A DNA stretch of 64,000 nt. Source: Welwitschia mirabilis (Eukaryota; Gnetophyta; Gnetopsida; Welwitschiales). The DNA lies in contig JBOZIK010000001.1 of NCBI GenBank assembly GCA_051453625.1, positions 291,824,668 through 291,888,667 on the forward strand. Reading direction: 5' to 3'. The notes beneath the pieces were generated by a model. It was given only the letters and a program-made list of their open reading frames with translations. It did not search any database and was not told the origin of the DNA. Made by a program: the position numbers and the translations under genes. Within the stretch, counting starts at the first letter, position 1, and every line of letters starts with the position of its first letter. Positions 43,700 to 57,760 of the stretch are shown piece by piece.

Positions 43700-46600
43700 T
43701 AAAAATCAAATCATTTTTGATTCTCTAGATCTTCCGATACATCAAATAAATCCCATCATTTAATCAGGTGTCAAAAACGTTATAGGTTTGATAGTACTTA
43801 TTTATTATAACTATTAATTCTTTACTATAATTACATTGATGAAATAAGTGATGTGTAATTTTAAGACATAATTAGTAGAAATGATAATTTATTTTCACAT
43901 GAAAAACCCTCTTGAGTAGTTAATCTCTAATGAGGACTCTATAGTAATATTTTAGCTAATAAAATACTTTAATTTTTTTTTGGAATTTAACCCTTCTAAT
44001 ATTTCTTGTAGGAGTCATCTTTCCCATATTTCTTTTAAAGAATCTATTTGGTTGATTTTGTTTGATAAATGTTTAATTTTAGAAGTTGTCTTTGAACTTT
44101 GTTGAGGTATTTTCTTAGGTAGAACTCATCTTGATCAGTGCTCTAATTTGTCTATTTGGAACTGATCAAATTACTCCAAGTTTGTCCTCCTTCATATAGT
44201 CTTTTTAAGATTCTATGTGTTGTAGTAAGGATGTAATCCTCTAGTTTCTAGATCCCATATCCTCCTGATTCTCTTGAGCAGACTATTGTCTCCTATTTAT
44301 AAAGATAAATTTGATTTTGATCTTTACCTCCAGACCATATGAAATCCTTTAAGATCTTATTGATTTTTTAAATAATATTCCTGGGTTTTGGGAGGAGGGG
44401 GGAGAAGATGATAACAAAAGTTATATATTGGAAAGAAGAGATTAAACATGAGTTTGTGAGGATGATCTTTGTTTTGGATGAGAAAAAATTATTTTGCCAA
44501 GATTACATCATCTTTTAATGGACTCAAAGATGTAATTCTAGGAGAGGGTTTTGTGCCAATTTCAAAGGGGAATTCCTAGGTAAATATCTTGCAAGTCTCC
44601 TAGTTTTATATTCAGGATTTAAGTGATTTCCCCCCCTTAATATTATTTCTACCTAACGTGTGAATTATTAACTTATTTTATTTGGTGTAAAGACTTGTGA
44701 CTACTGCAAAAAGGTTCATGAAATTCTTGATAGCTTTTGCTTGCTGATATGAAGCCTTAGTCATAATGATGATATCATCTACATAGTAATTATTGATGAA
44801 AGTTTTACCTTCAATTTTAATTCATGTAACTTCATTACTCTTTAAGAAGACCCTAAAAACATTCATAATAAAGAGAAAGAGATATGGGAATAGAGGGTTC
44901 CCTTTCTTAATTATTGACTTACTAAAAAGAATTTTGATCTATGATTGTTAATCTCCACAATAAATTTGGTTGATGCCTAACTATCTAGCCAAAGATTAAT
45001 GATGTCTTGATGAAAACTAGTTTTCCTAAGGATACTTTATAACACTTACTAACTAACTAAATCATAAGCTTTGATAATCTCCAATTTAGCAATAAGAAGA
45101 GAAAATTTATATTTTTTAATAAAATAAATGATATCATAAGTCAAGAAAATTTGGTCTTGATATACCTGGATTAGATGAAGCTAGCTTGGTTCTCTGAAAT
45201 TACCTTGGAAAGCAGGGGAGCGATATGACCAATTATGATTTTTGTGAAGATTCTATAAAGAATATTGCAAACACCTAAATGTCTAAAGTTCTTTGGTTTA
45301 CTGGCATACCTCTTTTTAGGAATAAAAATCATCATGGTTTTATTCATTTTCCTAGGAATTTGCTTGTTACAAAAAACATCCTGCATAACATCTTGAAGGT
45401 TGCTCTTCAAGATGGAAAAGTAAGATTTAAAAAGTTTAACTAATCATCCATTAGGACCAGGGGCTCTATTGTTCTTCATAAACCTCACAATAGCTAAAAC
45501 TTAATCTGTACTCAAGGGTTTAATAATTAGGGAGTTATCCTCATTATAAATTCTTTTATTCTTTGGAATAAGGCCAACGATAATATTGTTCCATTCCCAA
45601 GTTTTCATAAGATGAACCTGCATTTCCTTGGCTATGTCCTATTCATTTTCTATTATATGGCCTCTAATGATAAGCCTTCTAATCTTATTGTCTAATTTAT
45701 GTTTATTGACTTACTGGGAGAAGAACTTGTTGCAATTATCCCTCTCTTTAAACCATTTTATCCTTAAGAATTCTCTTCAATAATTTTTGTCATCAAAATT
45801 TATTTATTAGAGTTCTAATAGGCACTGATATTTCCTATTGTGTAGGCTATCTTGATCTTTTCCCTCCTTTTATTTAGTCTAGATTCTTTAGATTTCCTCC
45901 TTAAGTTTTACTTTTAACTCAAACCGCTCTTTATCTTACCTTCTCTAGTCCTTTATGTATGCTTTTAAGGTATTAAAGCTCTTGTAAAGAAAAGTTATGG
46001 ATTGTGTCCCATCATACTGGGCCCATATTTTTTCTCCATCAATGTTCTTTTTTTTTTTGATTAATTCAATACTGTTCTATGCAAAATAAAGTTCTTTAAG
46101 GTAAAATTGCCTCCACTTGGAGTATGATAAGATAGTGGTATAAAGCTATTCTATTCAAGCCATAGGATTTAATTGGAAGCTTAACTAAATCCTTCTCAGT
46201 AAGGATTTCATTGATTTTGGACATGATCAGATTATTGCCTATCCTTCTATTAGACCATGTGTAGTTACATCTAGTAATATGAACATCTATAAGAGTATTT
46301 TATATCAAAAAATATGTAAATATTAAAGCTCCTCTAGAATTCTAGTTATTATCCCCTAATTTTTTCCAGCAGTGGAGATATTAATTGAAATATTCCACGA
46401 TTAGCCATTTAGATTTATCTATCATTGTACACTATAATTACTTTAATATAGAGGCTTTATCTTGATTATTTTGAGGACTATAAATGTTTTTTATAGTCTA
46501 ACCTTCTAAGAACAATTATAATGTGGTTATTATTGCTATTAATCAGAACTACCTCCTTTTCATGGAGATCATGAGGCCTCTTGAATTACCTTGGGTCGCA

Positions 46601-46790
46601 TAGATAAAAGAATTTCATTGCTATCATAAACTTACTATTTTCATACCATTTTTTATTTTTGTTTCCTATAAACAAAGTAAATCAATATTAAACAAACTGA
46701 TAAAATTTCTTAGGGTCTTTTTCTTAAAGGAGGATCCTAATCCCCTATAAGTCCATATAAAATAGGGGTGTTTGCACCCCTTTTTAGATG
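43700..46790 (-). pseudogene. LINE (L1-type) ORF2: endonuclease and reverse transcriptase
   Basis: The start (about 46770-46650) reads RGLGSSFKKKTLRNF...IDLLCL, then a stop, then ET, matching the opening of the APE-type endonuclease of plant L1 elements (NVRGLGS...IVCLQET). The polymerase follows: MKNNRAPGPNG (about 45475-45445), then 45410-45171 with MMIFIPKKRYASKPKNFRHL and VISENQASF. Further on are NPLFPYLFLFIMN (about 44880-44840) and the catalytic YVDDIIIM (about 44790-44765). Near 44330-44240 FIWSGGKDQNQ...ESGGYGI matches the region after the polymerase. The enzyme nicks target DNA and reverse-transcribes in place. Many stops make it inactive. Confidence 0.85.
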
Positions 46791-46938
46791 CTTGACCTTT
46801 CCTAAGTGTATCCTCAATGATAGCTTAGGAATCATTAGCCACATTCTCTATCATTTCCCTTTCTTGAAGGGTCCTATTATTGGGTCTTTCTTTTATTTGA
46901 ATTTATACATCATTAGATTTATTAGTATTTGGTGGTTA

Positions 46939-48660
46939 CTAGGGATCATATTCTTTCATAAAAGGTTGGAAGGGGTTGTATTCCTTTTCTTGTAACTTCT
47001 TCTCCTTGCTATCTTTAGTTTTCTTGAGAAAAATATTAGTAGTTTTCCCCATGTTTTCCTTTCTTTGCTTATACCAATATATGCTCTGATTATATCTGGT
47101 CTTCTTGCAAAAAGTACACATTTTCTTTTGGCTTTTCTCAATGTTAACCAACTATTTTCTACATGCTTCTCTTAAATATCCCATTCTACAATAATGTGAG
47201 TATCTATTTTTAAAAGAAACACATCTCCCTGAAATGTTCCTTAGTTTTCCATGAACATTACATGGGATTGGAAGGTTCTCATAAGCAAGTTTAAGTTCAT
47301 AAATACTCCATTTAGATCTAAATTTTATGGATTTAATCTCTTTTATATCCTCTAGACTCATCCATACAAAAAAATTTAGATAGAACTAGTTTCATTTGCT
47401 TGATGATAATCCTATATATTTTGATTGGTTCACCAAACTAAGCATCAATTTTTCTTAAGAGGTCTTCATCTCAAAAATCCAATGGAAACTTATGGATGCA
47501 GATCCAAATTGGAAATGTCCTANNNNNNNNNNNNNNNNNNNNNNNNNNNNNNNNNNNNNNNNNNNNNNNNNNNNNNNNNNNNNNNNNNNNNNNNNNNNNN
47601 NNNNNNNNNNNNNNNNNNNNNNNNNNNNNNNNNNNNNNNNNNNNNNNNNNNNNNNNNNNNNNNNNNNNNNNNNNNNNNNNNNNNNNNNNNNNNNNNNNNN
47701 NNNNNNNNNNNNNNNNNNNNNNNNNNNNNNNNNNNNNNNNNNNNNNNNNNNNNNNNNNNNNNNNNNNNNNNNNNNNNNNNNNNNNNNNNNNNNNNNNNNN
47801 NNNNNNNNNNNNNNNNNNNNNNNNNNNNNNNNNNNNNNNNNNNNNNNNNNNNNNNNNNNNNNNNNNNNNNNNNNNNNNNNNNNNNNNNNNNNNNNNNNNN
47901 NNNNNNNNNNNNNNNNNNNNNNNNNNNNNNNNNNNNNNNNNNNNNNNNNNNNNNNNNNNNNNNNNNNNNNNNNNNNNNNNNNNNNNNNNNNNNNNNNNNN
48001 NNNNNNNNNNNNNNNNNNNNNNNNNNNNNNNNNNNNNNNNNNNNNNNNNNNNNNNNNNNNNNNNNNNNNNNNNNNNNNNNNNNNNNNNNNNNNNNNNNNN
48101 NNNNNNNNNNNNNNNNNNNNNNNNNNNNNNNNNNNNNNNNNNNNNNNNNNNNNNNNNNNNNNNNNNNNNNNNNNNNNNNNNNNNNNNNNNNNNNNNNNNN
48201 NNNNNNNNNNNNNNNNNNNNNNNNNNNNNNNNNNNNNNNNNNNNNNNNNNNNNNNNNNNNNNNNNNNNNNNNNNNNNNNNNNNNNNNNNNNNNNNNNNNN
48301 NNNNNNNNNNNNNNNNNNNNNNNNNNNNNNNNNNNNNNNNNNNNNNNNNNNNNNNNCAACCCAATCATGGATCTGATCTATCCTTGATTGTGGGCTAGAT
48401 GAAACAAACTTTCTGATTAAACTATACTGAAGTTCTTCTTGATCTTATAATAGACACCTTCATTAATATCCAAAACTAGGGATTTTCCTTCCCTAAAGAA
48501 CTTTGTCTTCTTTATATTAGGATCAAATCCCTCAAGGAAAATCCTAAAAATAGATAAAAAGTAATATTTCAAAAGCTTCCATAACTCACCCATTAAAAAA
48601 CTGTCTAGTAACTGATATTGCCACTGTACTCTGTGACTAAGAGCCAAAACTACCACCGTT
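46939..48660 (-). pseudogene. LINE ORF1 (DUF4283-zinc knuckle type)
   Basis: The N-terminal part (48656-48417) has the character of DUF4283. An 834-N gap (47523-48356) removes the middle. After it, the stretch at 47361-47152 reads a KW..YELKLAYENLPIPCNVHGKL segment followed by further Cys residues. This is the YE-x-LP-x-C-x-x-C-G zinc-knuckle region of plant LINE ORF1, with one Cys changed to His. A basic tail follows. ORF1 is the RNA-binding partner of ORF2. It lies just upstream of ORF2 in the normal order. Confidence 0.7.
47523..48356. other. Assembly gap (834 N)
   Basis: It lies inside LINE ORF1. Confidence 0.95.
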
Positions 48661-49940
48661 AATCCACAGTTTTTTAAGCCTTACTCCCTCCCATGCTTCA
48701 GATCCATCGAGCCCTAGCAAAGCTCTAAAACCATCTATTAAAGCTTTCTTATTAATTATTGCATTATTGAAATGATTATTTTTTAAATATAACTTAAACA
48801 AAAGCTCATGAATTTTTTGTTAGAGTACTATTGCCTTGTTCCTTATCACATTCTTATTGAAGCCCTTGAATCCTGCAGTACTTCACTAGTTTCCTTTTCA
48901 CCTACAACTTGTTTGTTCAAGTTGTTGAGTGCTCCATTGCTCTACCAGTTTCATTTTTCCCTATAGCTCATCCATTCTTCCATCTAATGCACATTTTCTA
49001 AGTATTGTCTATTTTATATGGCCCTACCGCTTGCTATTTGCCTTGCTTCGCCATGATGTAACTCCATAACATAGCTTGCTATTTCTTATGATCACCCATA
49101 AAAGCATCTTTAACTACTTGATTTATAGTATTTACTATGTGTTATTCCCATGCATGATAATGAGGCCTCCTATTACTTGAAGTGTTAGTAATTTCTCTTT
49201 TTGTATGTTCTCATTTCATTTCATTTTTTTCATGCTTTATACTTATTTCTTAGATTTTAAGGATTTCTTATTCCTAATGATTTATCTTACTTAGGACATT
49301 TTTAGTGATGTCTTTGACTATAAGTAATAAATTTCATGTTGTTAGAATGATGAGATAATTTTTCAATCCTATTTGAGTTTAGACTAAGAACTATGGTTCA
49401 ATACTTTATTTCTATTTATTATAGTAAATTTTAAAGTGACAAATGCTCTAGTTGTTTGAAATTTCTAAAAAATGACATTGCTATAATTACCATTAACATG
49501 TGAAAAATATGCATGAGTTGAATCTAGTTTGCATAGATCTAAAGCCTGGAAACATTCTTTTTGTTTCATCAGATATTGTAAAGGTTCCTAAATATAAGGT
49601 AGTTTGATTAATTACTTGAGGTTAATCCTACTAAATAGTAAAAAATAATTCATAAGAAAAGTAGTAGAAAATATCACTATCTTGTCTTTTAGATCTCCTC
49701 TTAGAATTTCATATCATCATTCTAGTTGTCACATTTTAATAAGTAGTCTAAGCATACTAGTCTTAGAGACACTTCATATCATGAATTTATGAAAAATAGG
49801 ATGGGGTAGAAAGTCTCATTGGACTTTTAAAAGAAAATTAGTTTTGTTTAGTTTAAATTTAAAGGAATATTATTATAGTACATACAAGACAAGCTGATAA
49901 GAAAGATCATAAAAGTATTAACTAGTTAATAATAGAGGCT
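48661..49940. other. Probable LINE 5' region passing into AT-rich DNA
   Basis: The first 400 bases are less AT-rich and pyrimidine-rich on the plus strand, as a LINE leader on the minus strand might be. Beyond about 49100 nothing is recognised. Confidence 0.35.
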
Positions 49941-49979
49941 TTACAATTACTCTACTTACAAAATAATAAAACTAAAAAG

Positions 49980-51320
49980 TTACTAGAAAATAAACCTATA
50001 GTTAATTAGATACTTTACAAAGGTATTCTATATGACTCTAAAAATTTTCTAAAAGATCTTATTATATACACCAGTCTAGGAGATGTTGTAAATGCTATTG
50101 TTAAAGGGTGGTTTCAAATATGTTTTTTTCAAAGAAGAATATGATATTTTGTAAAGTTCCTAACCAATTTTCCAATTTTAAACTCTTGAGTATATTATTT
50201 AACTTGGAAGGATTTAGAAGATGTAATTATTACATCTAACTATAAAATAGATGAACAATGTATCTTACCTTTCATAATGACATTGGGTTATGATGGGTTA
50301 TTTTTTCATCTAGATGTTTCTCCCAGTTCCCTTAGAAATTAAAGGATGCATAGGATACAGGAATCTATCATAGCATTAAGCAATAATAGTATTGGAATTA
50401 CACTAAACTTGCATGATAACCATCTTAGAACAAGTGCTTTACTTCAAATTTATGAGTGCCCTATTTATTTATCTCATCTAAAGATATTAAATCTTTTAAA
50501 AAATTACTTAATGAATGCTTTTGGTCAAATTCTCTCTACATGTATTAAAGAATGTAAAACTTTAATGATTTGTGGCCCTCTGACATTTTTGATAAGAAAA
50601 AAAACATACAATTATGTTGATCTTAAATATTTCTTTTACTCACAAGCTTGGATTATAAGTTCTAATATCATAGTGCTAGTAGTACTTGACACTGGTACTA
50701 ATCTATCTGGTTATCTTGCAATTGCAAATAATGAGTGGTTGATAATTCAAAAAACAATACGTATACCCTTTTTACCTCTAGTATAAGTTCACAAGTTACT
50801 TATTGATGAAGTATTTACACTTGTAGAATATGATCCTTTGGTAGAGGTTGCAATAGATTTAGAGAGGAGAGCCCTATTGATAAGTACTTCATTAAGAGGA
50901 GGTTGTATCTAAATGTGGAATTACTACAGTAATCATATGCCAACTATCCTCCATCCTTAGATGTATTATGTCTTACATATCAATCTAACTGCACATACCT
51001 TTATTATCATTTACTGCCACTCACCTGAATCTTACTTATTATGTGCTATCCTTACTCAATGACTCTTCTTACCTTATAGTAATGGTAATAACTTTACTTA
51101 CATAACTAGTCTACATCCTTGGCTTTACATAAGCTCAGGCCTTAAATTTAAATACAATATTGATGTGCTACTAAGACTATTAAATATAAATATGATAGTA
51201 AATTATTGGATGATTTTTTACCTCTTGATATACCTAAAGAAAGCTAACTTTTTCCTCCTAGGAAATGCTAAGTTGAGGGTTTCATCCAATAATTCTCTAG
51301 AAAGTGTGCTAATAATTTTA
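49980..51320 (+). pseudogene. Unidentified decayed reading frame
   Basis: One plus-strand frame can be followed from about 50020 through an open stretch at 50346-50786 (146 codons) to about 51320, with about ten stops over some 430 codons. It reads like real protein: mixed composition, for example LTWKDLEDVIITSNYKIDE, LSHLKILNLLKNYL and VLDTGTNLSGYL. I recognise no family. One short segment resembles a leucine-rich repeat but does not repeat. No intron, promoter or terminus is evident, and the neighbours on both sides are featureless. Confidence 0.45.
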
Positions 51321-54300
51321 TTGTAAATTATATAGTGAGTTTATTTCAAGAAAGAACATCCATCAGCATGCTTAATAATTATCTAATATTATAAAGAAGA
51401 CTAAAGAAGAGGATTTTGATAAAAACCCCTAAAGTTAAAAAATAAATCACAGAGATATTAAAGTAGAGAATTATTGATAGTCACTAACATTAAAACAAGA
51501 ATCACTAAAGCTGAAAATTGTTGGAATGCCTTCACATATTTCTTTTCTAAATTTTAAAAAATAAGAAGCTAAGATACATATTAGAATAAGCTATTAACAG
51601 GTTATGGACATAACACTGAAATAGAAAAACAAAATCTAGTTCTTACAACATCATCTTATTTTTTAAATAGTAAAAATATAAGTAGGCATTGGGTTATGTG
51701 ATCAATCATTTTAACTAGTAAAGAGCAAAAGTAGTAGGTAGATCATCTTTAGATTTATAAATAAAGTGATAAATTAAGCCAAATGTACTTTGATATAGTA
51801 ACAAACAAAAAAGAATAATATATTAGAAATAATAAAGGAAAAATAGAAACTAAATTAAATAATGTGAAAAGCACCATATAATAACCTACTTAAATGATAA
51901 AGTAAAAATAATTTCTTGATAGATTTAAAAACTTTTTAATAATAAGTTTATACAAAAGTAGTAATGCCTTTTAAACCATACATACCTTGTTTAACGTGAT
52001 ATGGGGTAAACAAGTTGAAATTAAAAACTTTAAATCATCTACAAGATATGATGTATTCACTAATAAGTAACTTTACATAGTCAGTCATGTGGGATCTATC
52101 CCAACTAATAAATGAGTTTGGGTATTCACAAGAATTATCAAATTACAACTATCCATTAAGTAAACCCATAGAACCACACTGCAGTAAAGGTTTGTAATTT
52201 TATTTTCCTTCTACCCCATAATAGATGATGTTTGTTTTATTAAATCCCAAAAAGAAATTGTAATAATAGGTTACTAATATCAAAATATTGAAGGTCCATA
52301 CAACTATGAGAAGGAAACAATAGAAAAGTGAAATGTTAAGATATCATACCACACAACAGAATCCATAAAATAGTACTACTAATAGGTTTGAAGCTTCATG
52401 TGGAATGTCTAATGCTAGTAAGTGATATAAGTTGAATAGTCATATGAATGGATGCATGAATTCCGCATCATGTGCTTATTCAAAATTTACACAGGCTCTT
52501 GATGAATCTCAAAATGTTCATGTAAACTAAGCATGGCTTGAAAAAATGTTGTACTCATCCACTTTAAAAGTCAATTAATAGGATGCCTTTCTTTCTTTAA
52601 GAATGGTTGGTTTCAAGTCTTCAGCTATGTTAACATATCCAAAAGAGTATTTAGATCATGATAACTTATATCTTCATGCCTTAGATAGTATGATTATAGA
52701 ATAGTCTTAGTTTCCTCTTAGGTAGGCCCACAAAAGAGGATTATCTCATCTAAGTAATGGTTCTTGTTCTTGTCACAAAGGCATGCAAATTAAGTATGTT
52801 AAAATTGAACTAAAAAAACTCTTAGCATGACTTGAAGGTGAGGATGTCTTTGTGAATAGGTACAAGTCAGATAGATATAATTATAAAAAGGTCAAGTCTA
52901 CTAATTTGTATTATGTATGCCTAGAAACTATGAATTAAAATAAAACTTAGGTTGCATAAGGTTTATCTTTGAAATTGATGGTCATCTTCCTAGTTGTTGA
53001 AATGCTCATGGTTATGGAATCATTACAGGAACCTGGTCATGTGGTTCTTGAAATGCTCATGGTTATGAACTGAATGATGTTTTAGAATGAATTGATCTAT
53101 TGATTATTACTTTTTATTATTAATATAATGCTTGTAGAGTGTAGGATGCATACTGCCTCTTCCATTTAATGATTATATTTCCTTTTGAAAAAAACCCTTC
53201 CTTTTCTATCTATACTTGCATTGTTATGGATATTACATAATTATTTAATAAGGGGAACATTATTGTGTATGTTGATATTACTAGTATGTTCTTTACCAAA
53301 AAGGTAAAAACCACCAAAAACCACTGCAATTGCCTAGAATCCTAGAATTTTTGGTTATAAAAGCCATTATGAATTAAGAAAGCATAGTGTTGGCTCTTAA
53401 ATGATTAATTAAAGGAGTGATTTTTATCATGGCAATTTCAAAGTTTAATTATAGAGACTAACCTAATAGTTAATCTCCTTCTTATTGAACTGATCATAAG
53501 TTATGCATTAGGGCTTATAAAAAATATATATTTGATTTAATTTTTAGGTGCCTAGTGAATAGAATATTTAATAAGAAATAATAATCACATGGCATAGGCA
53601 AAATGAGTAAGCCTCTCTTGCCTTTTCTTTAGCTCTCCTTTCATGGCCTTTACCTCCTTGAGCATCTAAAGATTCAGTAATACAGAGGCTTATATCAAAA
53701 TAGTACAAATGTCTAAGCAAATGAATTTTGCTATATGAGTAAAAGAGGAGGGAGGTTGATCAATAGATATGAAAATCGATCTTAGCAATGAGTGTTTATA
53801 ATACTTATAGTTTTATAAATAATATCCTTCTCTTCTTTAGGTATCATCTATGGTATAAAACACGATTTATTCAATCCTAGAAAATTTCACAATGGCATCA
53901 AGCTTGTTACTTAATTTTCAAAAAAATCAATTATTCTCATGTCACCTATCTTTGGAATGTAATAAGATTTATGAAACATTTTAGAGTATGATGTGGTAGA
54001 CCTTACAAATTCACATCTCAGGTTTTTCCTATTTAACTCTAAATAAAAGGCTAAGCTATGGCATACTATTTTTAATCTATACTTTAATAGTGGATAGGTA
54101 AATTTCCTTCTTTGATTGGAATAGTTAACTTATTCATAGATACCTCCAATCTTTATCCTTAAATATGTTCTCTTCAATTAAAACTCTAAAAAAATAAATA
54201 AATATTCTTAAAAAATTAGAATAAAATTTTTTGTGATGAAATCTTGATGCTACTAATAAGATTAACCTAGTGGACTAGGTGAAAGCGTACATTTCACAAA

Positions 54301-55400
54301 TCATAGGGAGATTTTTCATTAAACTACTTAGGATTTTAACATTTTTCTCTTAGCAAAGGTGGTTTTAAGACTTTTGATAGGATACACCTTATAATTAAAG
54401 GTTATAAAGGGTGTAAAAATGTTTACAAATGAGTTTTTTTTTTTTAAATATGTCTCAAATCAAGGGGAACATTGACAACTTTGAAATTATTTGGGAATAA
54501 AATATTAAATGAGAAATATGGTGATGAGAGATGACATGTTTGTTTGTAATTACTAAAGGTTATAACAAATTAAATCCTCTACTACCATAAAGATTATTTA
54601 AAAAATAACACCCTCTTTTCCTACAACCTCAAGTAATAATATTTTTTAATATCTTGTACTAGAATAAGTTATTTAACTTATGATAATATTATCCATATAA
54701 GGTTTTTATTTTATCAATAAATCTGTGCTTTACCATTAGAGTACAAAAAAAGAGAGATTATTTCTTGATTGACTTTTGATACTTAATAAAAGATGTAGAC
54801 ATCAAGAAATGTATTCATAATTCACTACAAATTCTTATGTCCTTTTTTTTTAAACCTATTATTTTAGTTTAAGATATTAATGATGTTAAACCTTAAGATA
54901 TTTTGAGCCCTCTTATGTGTAGTTGGAATCTAGACCCATAAGAGAAGATTAAGGAAAACAAAACTACGTCATGCAAAAGGTAATAAGATTTAAAGTCAGA
55001 TTTGGCATTTATTATAGACCATGTTAAAACCTATAATGAAGCATGATTTCCATTAGATTCAAAGGATCTTGTACATGTTGTTTTTAACAAAATCCTTGTT
55101 TTTCTTTAAAATCCTTAAAAAAACTGATCATATTCTTGAATTTCTTAATAACTTTCGTATACTTTTCTTTAAAAATTTCTCAAGCTTTCCTTCATATCTT
55201 TTCACAGAATTTCATTAAAATAATTCTTCACAAACTCCATTTTAATGCATGTACAAATGGACAAAATTTTAAAACACCACTTTTATGCATGTAAATTTAT
55301 TTTATTACATACATCTTATAATAGTACATTGAGTTGTAATTTAAAGGCATTATAAGACCAATTATAAAACCCTTGAAATTCACATAAGAGATTCCTTTGT
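51321..55400. other. AT-rich DNA, nothing recognised
   Basis: I see no supported coding, repeat pair or element terminus in these 4 kb. A local duplication near 52995-53070 (GAAATGCTCATGGTTATG twice) is the only clear structure. Confidence 0.4.
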
Positions 55401-55439
55401 TTTCCCTAAAAATGAAGATACCATATCTATGGTTAAACT

Positions 55440-56060
55440 GATTAGAAAAAAAACATACATAGTGATGGAAAAACCAGATTTATTAGAACATAATGGACTT
55501 ATATCATAATACTTAAGATAGATATTCAGAATAAATTCTTATCTTTATAAGGATGGACCTTTAGAATATAGATCTTAATGCTTAAAATTTATAATGAAAT
55601 TATTAGAGATTTCTTAGTTGTTAATAAACCTAGCATCAAAAATAGTATTCTAGAAAAGCAATATGTAGTTAAAAATGATCAAAATGGTAATATTCATATG
55701 TTAAACTTGATCATTATTAATGTCATTAACTAGAGTGAAGCTTCATCATTACTATACAAAGCTAGTTTGAGTAGAGAAATGGGCAGAATGAGAATATTTG
55801 AGCATTACACCTAGAGTCATTACATCTTTCCTTTATGCATCTAGGACAAGAACAATGATGCAGGCCACTAAGTATAGAATTATTTCACCTTATTAATCTA
55901 TCTAGAAGTGAATGGATTCCTCAAAGATATGCAACTAGAGATTATTTAAGGGAAATCCAAGCTATTAACAAGATCTTGACTTCTGTTAGTGATTTCATCA
56001 CGATAATTATAACTAATCATGTGCATGTGTTATTTAAAAACTTAAAGCTTACTTAAATAC
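55440..56060 (+). pseudogene. Second unidentified decayed coding stretch
   Basis: From an ATG at about 55579 one frame reads LKIYNEIIRDFLVVNKPS, SILEKQYVVKNDQNGNIH and, after a stop, SEASSLLYKASLSREMGRM. A neighbouring frame continues with YATRDYLREIQAINKILTS near 55930-55985. The composition suggests former protein. No family is recognised, and any link to the frame at 50 kb is unknown. Confidence 0.35.
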
Positions 56061-57640
56061 TACCCCTTTATTTAGATGGAAACTCAAAAACATTGACATC
56101 TCTTAGTATATTACCAAATTCACAATCTTTAAGTGAATTACTTTAATCATTATGCTTTATTAGGTGAAATTAGAATATCATAAAGGTAATGACTACTATT
56201 GCACTCACATTTTACATTGCTAGGACCATTCTTCAATTATTCTTATTAAAACATGAAAGAAACAAATAGCTTCTTTGTTATTATTGTTAATTTTATTCAA
56301 ATTCATCCTCTACTAATTGAACTATCAATAATAATTATTAAAAATTTTATAGGAAGATGCATTTGATCTATTTTTAGGAGGATATGTTAACACTACTCTA
56401 TTGAAGTGGTGCATTAGAATTACTTTCTTTAGCTATCCTACTATGAATTGAGGTTTGTGAGTTAGGGCCCTGTCCCATGTAGAAGTTGCCTTAATTGTGT
56501 TTGTAAAATCTATATAAACTGGTAGAATTATTTTTCTAATATCATCCATTCTCTTAGTTTAAGTGAGTATACATGTATTAATTATCTTGTAAACTAGTTT
56601 GCTTTAAAAAATACGCAATGATCATAGGAGAGAAAGAAAGGAAATGATATATAGAGAATCTTGGATTACTTGTAGGATGAAGGAAGGTAAAAGACCATTC
56701 TTAACATAAAGAAATCTTTTTTCAACTTGTCTACGAATTCTAAATTATAGCAAACATTTAAATAATGAGATGCAAGTGGAAAGCCAATAAATAAGAAGAT
56801 AAATAATAGATTTGATAATTCTAGAAGCTTTGCTCTAAGGCTTCAATTTGATATCTTCCACTTTCCCTTAAATTAATGACATATTTTTTAGTACACTATG
56901 TAAATAGGGAAATCAACTGTTCAAAGATAAAACTCTCATGAATAATAGTTCAACTTGTAAGAATTAAGTATAGTATAGACTACATATGATAACATGTTAC
57001 ATCTTAGGAATTTGATGAATTATAAAATGTTATCATTGCATGTTACTTGAAGACTGATGTTGACATTGAAGGATGATTAATTAAAAATGATTTTTATGAC
57101 TTGATGAGCCAAGAGGTTGAATCCAAATTTTTCATAATTAACAAGGATTCATATCATGTGTTAATAAAAGACCTAATCTTAAATTACCTTTGACCATCAT
57201 CATGCATATTCTTATTGTTTATTCCAAGTATGTTCTTCATTTCCATCTCTTTCAGGCAACCTTGAGTTAAACCACTATGTGTTATGATACAAAACTGCAT
57301 TACAATACCTCAACTTATATAACTCTAAATTTTGTTAAAATACTTATAATTAATCTCATCCTTTTCTCATACATTAAAATCTATATTATGATAATATATA
57401 ATAATAATTACATTTTTCTAGATAACATCCTAGCTCAATTTTGAATCCATAATCAATGATTTGGCATCATTACTATAGTCAAATACTTTAACACTGTATT
57501 AGTATTAGACTACTTAATATTTATTATGCATTCACACATTTGTTATTACTCCTCTATGATAATTTACCTAGTGTTAAAACTATTAGAGTAATACACTAAA
57601 TGACATCATTATATCCATCATCATCATTTGCTAAATCCAT
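56061..57640. other. AT-rich DNA upstream of the CACTA gene
   Basis: It should contain the 5' part of the CACTA element. CACTA pentamers occur (for example near 56894, 57284 and 57590), but I cannot show which, if any, is the terminus. Confidence 0.35.
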
Positions 57641-57676
57641 TCATGTGAGGGACAAGAATTAGATGTTTATGAATAG

Positions 57677-57760
57677 GTATTCCAAAACCAATTACATTTA
57701 AAATTATACCTATAACTTTAAAAATATTATGTACTTATTTTTTAATATTAATATTTGTAG
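57677..57760 (+). other. Intron 1 of the TNP2 gene
   Basis: GTATTCC...ATTTGTAG. Removing it joins MFMNR to ECKEYNNDVNKF in frame, as in the transposase-associated domain. Confidence 0.75.

Noticed and set aside
50346-50786. Leucine-rich repeat protein
   Set aside because: One segment (LSHLKILNLLKNYL) fits a repeat, but no regular series of repeats follows.
57590-57600. CACTA terminus of the transposon
   Set aside because: CACTAAATGAC stands about 55 bases before the first coding exon, which is too close, and no matching inverted end is available inside the window.
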